In this document: one piece after another, positions 50,097 to 57,667 of the stretch
Position numbering within the stretch: position 1 is the first letter of the stretch
Layout: every line of letters begins with the position of its first letter
Assembly: GCA_963666465.1 (NCBI GenBank)
Contig: OY762824.1
Location: 1,054,001-1,118,000 of the forward strand
Origin: VXYL01 sp963666465
Lineage (GTDB): Bacteria > Pseudomonadota > Gammaproteobacteria > Pseudomonadales > Azotimanducaceae
Direction of reading: 5' to 3'
Length of the DNA stretch: 64,000 nucleotides
Translations under genes and position numbers: made by a program
The notes under the pieces: model-generated
The model's database searches: none
What the model was told of the DNA's origin: nothing
The model's input: only the letters and a program-made list of their open reading frames with translations

Positions 50097-51185
50097 CTAC
50101 TCCACGGTCCCCTTGCAGTCGCTGCGCAGCCGTTCCCAGTCGATCTCGTAGCCCAGCCCCGGCGCTGTCGGTGCATGCACCATCCCGCCGGTCATGTCGA
50201 TGTCCTCCACGAGGCCAAACACGTTTGCACCTGTGCAGGGGAAGAACTCGTAGAACTCGCAGTTCGGCACCGCCATGGTCACGTGCAGGTTGGCGACGTT
50301 GTTGAGGGAATTGCCGCCGTGGTGGATTTCGCACTTCATGCGGAAGCCCTCCGCCAGGTGGCACAGGCGCACCAGCGGGGTGATGCCGCCCGTCACCGCC
50401 ACGTCGCCGCGCAGGATGTCGGTGGCGTAGCGGGTGATCCACTGCGTCATGCCGTAGTAGCGGCCCGGCGCGAACTCCGTTGCCATGACGGGAATGTCGA
50501 GCTTCTCGTTCAGCTTGACGTAGCTGTAGATGTCTTCCTCGGCGAGGGGGTCTTCGTACCAGTAGTAGTTCAAGTCCTCCATCGCCCGGCCCACCCGCAC
50601 CGCGTCCTCGTAGCCGTAGGCCCACATCGAGTCCAGCATCAGCGCCATGTCGTCGCCCACCGCCTCGCGCACGGCCTTGCAGATCTCGATGTCCGCCCTC
50701 GGGTCGGAGTGCGGGTGAATCTTGTGCGCCGGGAAGCCGAGCTCCTGGAACCTGAGCGCCTCCTCCTGATACTCCCCCTTGGTTTCCCACCACGCCGTGC
50801 TCGAGTACACCGGCACCGACTCCTTGCAGGTGCCGAGCAACCGGTGGATGGGCTGCCCGGCAAGCTTGCCGTTGATGTCCCACAGGCAGATGTCGGCGGC
50901 GCCGATGACGCTGTTCGGCACGCCCCGGTTGAGCTTCCACAGTTCCGCCCAGATGGCGCCGATGTCCTGCGGATTGCGCCCCATCAGGCGCGGCTTGATG
51001 ACATCGATGAGATAGCCGGCCTGATGCTCCGGCCCGCCCAGAAAGGCGTTCCCGGACACCCCCTCGTCGGTCTGAACCGTGACGACGCCAAGCTGTCGCG
51101 GGCCGCCAAACCGCATCCCGGCACCGACCCGCCAGGGCTCCACCTGCCAGCCGAACACCTCGACCTTCACGTCCGTAATCTGCAT
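50097..51185 (-). CDS. Enolase-superfamily sugar acid dehydratase (mandelate racemase/MLE family)
   Basis: 362 aa from MQITDVKVEVFGWQ. N-terminal capping domain (GAGMRFGGPRQLGVVTVQTD, PQDIGAIWAELWKLNRG), then the TIM barrel: KIHPH (second barrel strand K-x-H), LMLDSMWAYGYEDAV (Asp metal ligand), YYWYEDPLAEED (Glu), MATEFAPGRYYG (Glu), and HHGGNSLNNVANLH near the end. Metal ligands D-E-E are present. The family abstracts a proton alpha to a carboxylate; galactonate/gluconate-type dehydration is plausible. The quinone oxidoreductase gene upstream is on the same strand with a 70-nt gap. Confidence 0.86.
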   Translation of the reverse strand: MQITDVKVEVFGWQVEPWRVGAGMRFGGPRQLGVVTVQTDEGVSGNAFLGGPEHQAGYLIDVIKPRLMGRNPQDIGAIWAELWKLNRGVPNSVIGAADICLWDINGKLAGQPIHRLLGTCKESVPVYSSTAWWETKGEYQEEALRFQELGFPAHKIHPHSDPRADIEICKAVREAVGDDMALMLDSMWAYGYEDAVRVGRAMEDLNYYWYEDPLAEEDIYSYVKLNEKLDIPVMATEFAPGRYYGMTQWITRYATDILRGDVAVTGGITPLVRLCHLAEGFRMKCEIHHGGNSLNNVANLHVTMAVPNCEFYEFFPCTGANVFGLVEDIDMTGGMVHAPTAPGLGYEIDWERLRSDCKGTVE

Positions 51186-51255
51186 CACGCACCCTCCCTC
51201 GCGCATCGCAAGACAACGCCCGGCATTCTATATGCGGGCGCCCCGAGGCCGTCCG

Positions 51256-52218
51256 TCACGGCAGGACGATGACCTTGCCGATCACTTCCCGATTGTCGAT
51301 CAGGCGCAGGGCGTCGGCGGCCTGGTCGATGGGCAGTCGGTGCGAGATGTAGGGGCGGATGCGCCCTGCACCGAGCCAGTTCATCATGGTGCGCTGATTG
51401 CGGGCGGCGCGCTCTGGATCGCGCCCCGGCAGCGCGCCGAGATTGAAGCCGATGGCTTCGGCATCCTTGATGAGCAGATGGTTGGTCTTCGCCAGCGCCG
51501 GGCGGCCGCCGGTGAAGCCGACAATCAGGATGCGGCCAAACGGCGCGATGCAGCGGGTGGATTCGTCAAAGACGTCGCCGCCCACCGGATCGTAGATGAC
51601 ATCCGCGCCTTGTCCGCCGGTGAGTTCCTTCACCTGCTCGCGAAAGCCGTTGCGATAGTCGATGAGGTGGTCTGCGCCGAGCTCCCGCGCCACCGCCAGC
51701 TTGGCTTCGCTGGAGGCCGTGGCAATCACCGTCGCGCCCATGAGCTTGCCCACATCCACCGCGGCAAGGCCCACGCCGCCACCGGCGCCATGCACCAGCA
51801 ACGTCTCGGTGGCCTGAAGCCGGCCTCGCTGCATCCCGTACAGTGCCGTGGCGTAATTCGACCGGAACGACGCCGCGGCCTCGATGTCCACGCCATCGGG
51901 AATGCGGCTGACGCGCTCGGCGTCCACCACCGCATGTTGCACACACCCCGACGACAGCAGCACCGGGTCGCCAACGGCAAGGCCATCAACCCCCTCGCCC
52001 ACCGCCGTCACATGGCCGGAAGCCTCGCCGCCAAGCACGAACGGCAGCGGCGGCTTGTTCTGATATCCGCCCCGCGTCATCAGGAGATCCGCAAACGAAA
52101 CGCCAGCAGCGCCCACCGCCACCCGAACCTGCCCTGCACCAGGTTCGCCCGGGTCGTCAACGTCCCGAACCACCACGCCGTCCGCACCATCGAGAGCCTC
52201 GCAAAGCGCCGCCTTCAT
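51256..52218 (-). CDS. NADPH:quinone oxidoreductase-like MDR protein
   Basis: 320 aa from MKAALCEALDGADGVVVRDV. Medium-chain dehydrogenase/reductase without zinc: GYQNKPPLPFVLGGEASGHV (no catalytic Cys/His set), DPVLLSSGCVQHAVV, LVHGAGGGVGLAAVDVGKLM (NADPH loop AxGGVG), LGADHLIDYR and the C-terminal GKVIVLP. These enzymes reduce quinones or enoyl compounds with NADPH. Its length and motifs are those of QOR/Qor2 proteins. Probably co-transcribed with the dehydratase downstream. Confidence 0.87.
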   Translation of the reverse strand: MKAALCEALDGADGVVVRDVDDPGEPGAGQVRVAVGAAGVSFADLLMTRGGYQNKPPLPFVLGGEASGHVTAVGEGVDGLAVGDPVLLSSGCVQHAVVDAERVSRIPDGVDIEAAASFRSNYATALYGMQRGRLQATETLLVHGAGGGVGLAAVDVGKLMGATVIATASSEAKLAVARELGADHLIDYRNGFREQVKELTGGQGADVIYDPVGGDVFDESTRCIAPFGRILIVGFTGGRPALAKTNHLLIKDAEAIGFNLGALPGRDPERAARNQRTMMNWLGAGRIRPYISHRLPIDQAADALRLIDNREVIGKVIVLP

Positions 52219-52309
52219 CGTCCTCGCATCCCCTGCCACAGCCGAAGAAGCCGGAACTATAGCTGCACGGGCGCCAAGGTCACACGCGAACAACCCACCG
52301 CGGGAGAGA

Positions 52310-53368
52310 TCAACGCCCATAGGCGCCCGACTCCTGCATCGCCGGCGAAGCGCGCACCGTGAAACCCCGTTCGCCCCGGAAGAGGAGCACGGCGGCGAGG
52401 TGCTGGGTTTCGGTGAAGACAGGGGCATCGGCGCCCAGCACCATCAGGGCGGTGGCCAGCGCGTCGGCCTGCATGGCGGTGGGAGCGACTACCGTTGCGG
52501 AAGCCAGGGCGCCGTCGATGGGCGTGCCGGAGCGGGGGTCGATGATGTGGGTGGTGCGGGCGCCGTCGCGCTCGCCAATCTGGCGGTAATCGCCGGACGT
52601 GGCAATGCCGCCTTCGTGCAGCGTCAGGGTGCCGGGGAGGAAACCCTCGCCGGGAGACTCGATGGCGATTCGCCATGGGCCGCCGCCCGGCGCCGGGCCG
52701 AAGACGCGCAACTCGCCGCCGATCTCCACAAGGGCCGAGGTGCAACCGGACGCGGCCAGCAGTTCGGAAATCCGATCCACGGCGAAGCCCTTGGCGATGG
52801 CGGAGAGGTCCACCTGCAACGGCGCCCGCTTGCGTAACGCCGGCGGGTGTTGGCGGAAGTCGAGCAGGCGGTAATCCACTCGTGCCGTGTCGTTGGCAGG
52901 CGCAGTGTCCGGCCCAAACCCGAACTCTCCCACCGCCGGCCTCGTTGGTGATGGTGATGTCGATTTCGACGGCGCAGTGTCCGGCCCAAACCCGAACTCC
53001 CCCACCAGGGGCGCAACCGTCACATCGAACGCGCCTTCCGTTGCGTCGGACACCCTCGCCGCCGACGCCACCACCCGAACCATGTCGGCGGAGACGCGGA
53101 ACCACTCCCCCGGCGGCTCGCGATTGAAGCGGGAGAGCCGCGAGTCCGGCAGCCAGGTGGACATCTCCTGCGCGACCTCGTCGAGCGCTGTGGCGACCTG
53201 CGCTTCAGGCAGCCCATCCGAACACCCTTCCGCCACCACCCGGTAGCGCGTGCCCATCGTGGCCCCAGACAGGGAGTCCGGACCGCAGCCAGCCAATAGG
53301 CCCGTGCCGAGCAGCAGAGCTGCCAGGGTGGGCACGACCTGCGCTCCAGGCAAGCACCGCCTCGCCAC
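52310..53368 (-). CDS. apbE: FAD:protein FMN transferase (ApbE) with an internal 24-residue duplication
   Basis: 352 aa from GTG 53368 (leader ARRCLPGAQVVPTLAALLLG, lipobox LLAGC); starting at GTG 53335 would drop the basic residues. Motifs: GATMGTRYRVVA, DSRLSRFNREPPGEW, EGAFDVTVAPLV, DLSAIAKGFAVDRI, VEIGGELRVFG, HIIDPRSGTPIDG and the C-terminal Thr/Asp metal site ATVVAPTAMQADALATALMV. ApbE attaches FMN to Thr of Nqr/Rnf-type proteins in the periplasm. The loop VGEFGFGPDTAP appears twice in a row from an exact 72-bp tandem duplication (units starting 52899 and 52971); the reading frame is kept. Confidence 0.88.
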   Translation of the reverse strand: MARRCLPGAQVVPTLAALLLGTGLLAGCGPDSLSGATMGTRYRVVAEGCSDGLPEAQVATALDEVAQEMSTWLPDSRLSRFNREPPGEWFRVSADMVRVVASAARVSDATEGAFDVTVAPLVGEFGFGPDTAPSKSTSPSPTRPAVGEFGFGPDTAPANDTARVDYRLLDFRQHPPALRKRAPLQVDLSAIAKGFAVDRISELLAASGCTSALVEIGGELRVFGPAPGGGPWRIAIESPGEGFLPGTLTLHEGGIATSGDYRQIGERDGARTTHIIDPRSGTPIDGALASATVVAPTAMQADALATALMVLGADAPVFTETQHLAAVLLFRGERGFTVRASPAMQESGAYGR

Positions 53369-53605
53369 TATCTCTTCCGCAACCCTCCGCCTCCTCCGCA
53401 AACCTCGCCTCCTCCGCAAACCTCCGCGAGGGTGCTCGGCCAAAGTACGCCGATGCGACCCAACCCAAGCGGAAGGAGCCTGACGGGCACCGACTCCGAC
53501 CGAGCGGCGGCGGCGCCCGATCAGCCCTTCCACACCGGCCAACCTCCACCCTCCGCCTGTTCTACAATCGCCGCACGTTCGAGACAAGCCATCAAGGGGA
53601 GGCAC

Positions 53606-54376
53606 ATGCCCGAATTCTGCAAGGTCGACAAGGCCGATCACATCATGACCGTGACCCTCAATCGCCCGGAGCGGCTCAACGCCCTGCATCCGCCGGCCAA
53701 TGCCGAGCTTGGCGAGGTGTTCGACGAGTTCGCAGCCGACGACGACATGTGGGTGGCCATCGTCACCGGCGAAGGCCGCGGCTTCAGCGCCGGCAACGAC
53801 CTTCGCTACCAGGCCGAAGGGGGCGAGCGAGTGCCGGCGCCCAAGGGCTTCGGCGGCCTTTCCAGCAGGTTCGACCTCACCAAGCCCGTCTATGCCGCCG
53901 TCAACGGCGTGGCAATGGGCGGCGGCTTCGAGATCGCGCTCTCCTGCGACATCATCATCGCCTCCGAAAGCGCGGTTTTCGCGCTGCCGGAACCGAAGGT
54001 GGGCCTTGCCGCGCTGGCCGGCGGGCTGCAACGCCTGCCGCGTCAGATCGGCGCCAAGCGCGCTCTCGGCATGATCCTCACCGGCCGCCACGTCTCGGCA
54101 CAGGAAGGCTACGAACTCGGCTTCGTCAACGCCGTGGCGCCAGCCGACAAGCTGATGGAAGAAACCCACCGCTGGGTGCAGATGACGCTCGAATGCGCCC
54201 CGCTCTCGATCCGCGCCAGCAAGGACGTGGTCTATCGCAGTCTCGACATGGCGTCGCTCGAAGAGTCGATGGCCGTGCGCTACGAATCCGTCGGAGCACT
54301 CAACAAGAGCCAGGACTTCATCGAAGGGCCGCGTGCGTTCTCCGAGAAGCGTCCGCCGAACTGGCAAGGGCGGTAG
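53606..54376 (+). CDS. Enoyl-CoA hydratase/isomerase family protein
   Basis: 256 aa from ATG 53606 after AAGGGGAGG. Crotonase fold: TVTLNRPERLNALHPPANAE, GFSAGNDLRYQAEGG (oxyanion-hole Gly, no Glu at the usual first site), VNGVAMGGGFEIALSCDIII, FALPEPKVGLAALAGGLQRL and AQEGYELGFVNAVAP. The second catalytic position (usually Glu in 'ALPEvklGl.Pg.GG') is P-E-P-K-V-G-L with A-A-L-A, so the exact reaction may be isomerase- or hydrolase-like. It is divergent from apbE by 237 nt; that gap contains an 18-bp tandem repeat CCTCCTCCGCAAACCTCG (about 53389-53424). Confidence 0.87.
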   Translation: MPEFCKVDKADHIMTVTLNRPERLNALHPPANAELGEVFDEFAADDDMWVAIVTGEGRGFSAGNDLRYQAEGGERVPAPKGFGGLSSRFDLTKPVYAAVNGVAMGGGFEIALSCDIIIASESAVFALPEPKVGLAALAGGLQRLPRQIGAKRALGMILTGRHVSAQEGYELGFVNAVAPADKLMEETHRWVQMTLECAPLSIRASKDVVYRSLDMASLEESMAVRYESVGALNKSQDFIEGPRAFSEKRPPNWQGR

Positions 54377-54414
54377 GGCACGTCCTGCCCAAGGCTCGTG
54401 CGACCGCACCCCGG

Positions 54415-54580
54415 TGGGAGGGCATCCTGCCCTCCCGCGCGCCGCCAGGGCGCGTCCAAGCGGGAGCTGGATGAATCCGTTCGCTGATCTGCCTACCCGT
54501 CGCAGCGTGCGGATGCCTCGCAGCGGCAAGTTCACGCCCTTCAGGCGCGGTGGAGGGCAAGACGCCCTCCCTCCGAAGAC
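54415..54580. repeat. Pair of R3 palindromic repeats
   Basis: GGGAGGGCATCCTGCCCTCCC (54416-54436) with an adjacent GCGCGCCGCCAGGGCGCG palindrome, and GGAGGGCAAGACGCCCTCC (54552-54570). These two lie in the gap between the enoyl-CoA hydratase and the glycosyltransferase gene. The same R3 motif (GAGGGC-n-GCCCTC) occurs in the MITE, beside the IS1182 element, at 28380, at 49172-49195 and at 57419. Confidence 0.75.
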
Positions 54581-54616
54581 GCTGGTCGGCCCCGACGGGC
54601 CCCGGCCCAACCAAGC

Positions 54617-55612
54617 GTGAGAATCTGCCAGGTACTGGCCGCAGCCGAGGACGGGGGCGTGGAGAATCACGTCTATGCCCTCGCCAGCGCGCTGGCCAGG
54701 CGAGGCGATGACGTCACGCTGATCGCCCATCCAAGGCATCGCGCCGCGGTGTGCGAGGCGGTGGCATTCCAAGCCGTGGACCTCACTCGCAGCCGCCGCA
54801 ACCCGCTGACCCGACGCGCCCTCAAACAGGCCATCGCAACCGCCAATCCGGATGTAGTCCACGCCCATGCCGGCAAGGCGGTCGCCTTGGTGGCGTCCCT
54901 GGCCCTGCCCTGCCCCACGGTCGGCACGGTCCACGGCACCAAGCGAGACCTTTCCCCCTACAAGCGCTTCACGAAAGTGATCGGCGTGAGCCAGGGGGTG
55001 GTGGCACGGCTCGACCATCCAGGCAAGGCCGTCGTGTACCACGGCGTGCCGCCATCGAAATCCAATGTTCGCGCTTGCCGCCAAGCCATCGCACGGGAGC
55101 TGGGGATCGACCCGAACAGGCCCCTCTCCCTCGCCGTAGGCCGATTGGTTCCCGTGAAGGCGTTCCACCGCCTGCTCGAGTTCTGGACCGAAGACCTCGG
55201 CAATCTTGCAATCGTCGGCGAAGGGCCAGAGCGCCGCCGCCTGGAGCAATTGGCAACCGGCCGCCCGGTGATGGTGACCGGCTTCCGCAGCGACGTTCGA
55301 GCCCTGATGCAGGCAGCCGACCTTCTCGTCATCTCCTCGTCCCGCGAGGCGTTCCACCTGGGCATGGCAGAAGCGTTGCGGGAGCGCCTGCCCGTCGTCT
55401 CCACCCGCGTCTGCGGGCCCGACGAAATCCTGCCACCAGAACAGCTGGCGGACGCCGCCGGACTGGAGGCCACGGTGCGCCGGTCGCTTTCGGACCTGAA
55501 CGCAACCAGAGCCCGGATGGCCCCAACCTTCGACTGGGCCGAGCGGACGCTCACCATCGAACGAATGGTGGACGAAACCCGCCGCGTCTATGTCCAGGCG
55601 CTGGCAGCGTGA
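54617..55612 (+). CDS. Glycosyltransferase, GT-B fold (group 1 / GT4 type)
   Basis: 331 aa from GTG 54617. MRICQVLAAAEDGGVENHVY is the Gly-rich N-terminal donor-fold start, PDVVHAHAGKAVALVASLAL follows, then the linker GVPPSKSNVRACRQAIAREL and the C-terminal sugar-nucleotide half: LSLAVGRLVPVKAFHRLLEF, LAIVGEGPERRRLEQLATG, GFRSDVRALMQAADLLVISS, EAFHLGMAEAL (E-x7-E motif, here EAFHLGMAE). It probably adds a hexose to a surface glycan in the cytoplasm. Its stop overlaps the next gene's GTG (GTGA), coupling it to the ELM1-methyltransferase fusion. Confidence 0.87.
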   Translation: MRICQVLAAAEDGGVENHVYALASALARRGDDVTLIAHPRHRAAVCEAVAFQAVDLTRSRRNPLTRRALKQAIATANPDVVHAHAGKAVALVASLALPCPTVGTVHGTKRDLSPYKRFTKVIGVSQGVVARLDHPGKAVVYHGVPPSKSNVRACRQAIARELGIDPNRPLSLAVGRLVPVKAFHRLLEFWTEDLGNLAIVGEGPERRRLEQLATGRPVMVTGFRSDVRALMQAADLLVISSSREAFHLGMAEALRERLPVVSTRVCGPDEILPPEQLADAAGLEATVRRSLSDLNATRARMAPTFDWAERTLTIERMVDETRRVYVQALAA

Positions 55613-57408
55613 AAGAACTCCACATCCTCGTCGTCTCCGATGGCTTGCCCGGCCACCTGAGCCAGTCTCACGGCCTCGCCCACTGGCTCGGCACCCGCTT
55701 CCGCGTGCAAACGCAGGAGGTGGAAGTGCGCCTGCGGATGCGGGCCATGGCGCGCCGGCTCCTGCCGCCAATGGTGCAGGTCGCACCCGCCATGGCGACG
55801 CTGCGATCCTTTCACCAACTGCCAGCGCTGACGGGGCCGCCACCGGATCTGGTGGTCTCCGCTGGCGGCAACACCTCGTTCGCCAATGTCCTTCTGGCAC
55901 GCCACTTCTGCGTTCCCAACGTCTTCATCGGCTCCAGGCGGCGACTCGCCCCGAGCGCCTTCGCCGCGCATCTGACGCTGGAACCCACAGGCGAAGCCGG
56001 CAATGTCGTCACCCCGGTGGCGCCGAGCCCGGTTCTGCCGGAAGACATCGCCAAGCGCGGCGCTGGGTTCCGCGAGGCGCAAGGTCTGGCCGACGAGAAG
56101 CTCTGGCTGATGGCCTGCGGCGGCGCCGGCGCCGGCAAGACCTACGGCGCAGACGACTGGACGCAGCTGGGACACTGGATGAACGTCACCGCCGAAACCC
56201 ACGGCGTACGCTGGCTGCTTTCCACCTCGCGCCGCACCGGGCCTGCCGGCGAGGAAGCTCTGGCAACGACTCTGCACGAGGAGCATCTCGCCTACGCCGT
56301 ATGGTGGAACCGGCGTCCCGAACGCATTCTGGGAACGCTCATGGGGGCAGCCGAAAGGCTGTTCGTGACCGTGGACAGCATGTCCATGATCAGCGAATGC
56401 ATCAGCGCCGAGAAGCCCGTGACGGTGGTGGACGCCGGCGATGGAATCCCCGAACCGCTCTTGACCGAAGCGCTGGATCGACATGCCAGACTCGGTCTGT
56501 GCCGCCGCGTGTCGGCAGCGGACCCGCTGGACGTCCCACCGGAACCGATCGCCACCGCCGGTGAGCTGCGAGAGAGGTCCATCGACCAGTTGCTCGATTT
56601 CCTGCGACTGGAAGCGCCGGTCCCGGGTTTCCGCGTAAGCCTGATGACGACCCATCACCGCAGTCTCGGCAAGCGAAGACTCGCGCACAGGGCGGTGCGG
56701 AAGGCAAGCGCGCCACTCTACCGCCTGCTGCACCCACGCAAGCCGGCCTTCACCTGCCCCGTCTGCAACTACGAGGGCCCGTTCCGCGACAAGCGCGGCC
56801 GCCGCCACGCCAAATGCCCATCCTGCGGCGCCCTGGAACGAACGCGCCTGCTCTTCGCCGTGCTCTCGCCGCTCCTCGAGTCGTTCTCCGCAGAACGCAA
56901 GCGTGTGCTCCACATCGCCCCGGAGGCGCATCTGGACGAATGGTTGGAGGCCCGATTCAACCACTACATCAGCGCCGACCTGCAACGAACGGACGTAGGC
57001 GCTCGCCTGGACATCCAACACCTCCCCTTCCCCAACGCCACCTTCGACCTCGTAATCGCCTCCCACGTCCTCGAATACCCCGAAGACGACCGCACCGCCA
57101 TCGCCGAAATCCGCCGAGTCCTCCGCCCCGGTGGCGTCGCAGCCCTGCCCGTCCCCCTAATGCACACCGAAACCCGCGACCTCCCCCACCGAGACCCCAC
57201 CACCCGCGTCATGCACGAACCGGGCCTCGACTACTTTCACCGAATGGAATCCGAGTTCGCCGAAGTGCGCCTGCATCGCTCAGACGAGGTAGCCCCCACT
57301 GCCCAACCGTTCGTCCACGCATCCACAGCGGCAACCCCACCACCACTCGTACACAAACCCAACATGCGCATGGACATCGTCCCAATCTGCCACGCAGGCA
57401 AGCCATGA
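55609..57408 (+). CDS. Fusion of an ELM1-family (DUF1022) domain and a zinc-ribbon SAM methyltransferase
   Basis: 599 aa from GTG 55609. Residues 1-335 are ELM1-like: ILVVSDGLPGHLSQSHGLAH, PDLVVSAGGNTSFANVLLAR, WLMACGGAGAGKTYGADDW, FVTVDSMSMISECISAEKPV; this family has a GT-B-like fold and in plants affects mitochondrial fission. After a basic linker comes a zinc ribbon (CPVC 383-386, CPSC 403-406) and a class I methyltransferase: VLHIAPEAHLDEWL, YISADLQRTDVGARLDIQHL, FDLVIASHVLEYPEDD, EIRRVLRPGGVAALPVPL. Each half is normally a separate protein. Coupling to a glycosyltransferase suggests glycan or lipid modification. Confidence 0.85.
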   Translation: MKELHILVVSDGLPGHLSQSHGLAHWLGTRFRVQTQEVEVRLRMRAMARRLLPPMVQVAPAMATLRSFHQLPALTGPPPDLVVSAGGNTSFANVLLARHFCVPNVFIGSRRRLAPSAFAAHLTLEPTGEAGNVVTPVAPSPVLPEDIAKRGAGFREAQGLADEKLWLMACGGAGAGKTYGADDWTQLGHWMNVTAETHGVRWLLSTSRRTGPAGEEALATTLHEEHLAYAVWWNRRPERILGTLMGAAERLFVTVDSMSMISECISAEKPVTVVDAGDGIPEPLLTEALDRHARLGLCRRVSAADPLDVPPEPIATAGELRERSIDQLLDFLRLEAPVPGFRVSLMTTHHRSLGKRRLAHRAVRKASAPLYRLLHPRKPAFTCPVCNYEGPFRDKRGRRHAKCPSCGALERTRLLFAVLSPLLESFSAERKRVLHIAPEAHLDEWLEARFNHYISADLQRTDVGARLDIQHLPFPNATFDLVIASHVLEYPEDDRTAIAEIRRVLRPGGVAALPVPLMHTETRDLPHRDPTTRVMHEPGLDYFHRMESEFAEVRLHRSDEVAPTAQPFVHASTAATPPPLVHKPNMRMDIVPICHAGKP

Positions 57409-57416
57409 ACCCCATC

Positions 57417-57490
57417 CGGAGGGAGGGCGTCTCGCCCTTCGCGCCACCAGCGCCACAAGAATGCCCTCGTCCAACCCAAGCGTCGGTGTT
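57417..57490 (-). repeat. R3 palindrome plus degenerate inverted P2
   Basis: GGAGGGAGGGCGTCTCGCCCTT starts the block as an R3 palindrome. Then AGCGCCACAAGAATGCC...CCAACCCAAGCG, the complement of P2 flanks (CTTGGG...TTCTTGTGGCGCT) with the hairpin part largely lost. It is the only P2 in this orientation. The rest of 57409-57667 shows no gene. Confidence 0.6.
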
Positions 57491-57667
57491 GGATTCCGCT
57501 TCGGCGGCCAATATGCTTGCCATCCGCTGCGCCGTGGAACGGAGAGACCGCTTTTGTCGAACACCCCAGACGCGCTCTCGCAGGCCGGCAGTCCGCGATG
57601 AGCATCGTTCCCTACACCGAAGCCGAACCGCCTCGCCAGGTGGCGACGCGGACCCAAGACCCGTCCC

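Noticed and set aside
53369..55900. The upstream extension of the apbE reading frame by more than 800 codons
   Set aside because: It crosses the enoyl-CoA hydratase and glycosyltransferase genes on the other strand; the lipoprotein signal at 53368 marks the real start.
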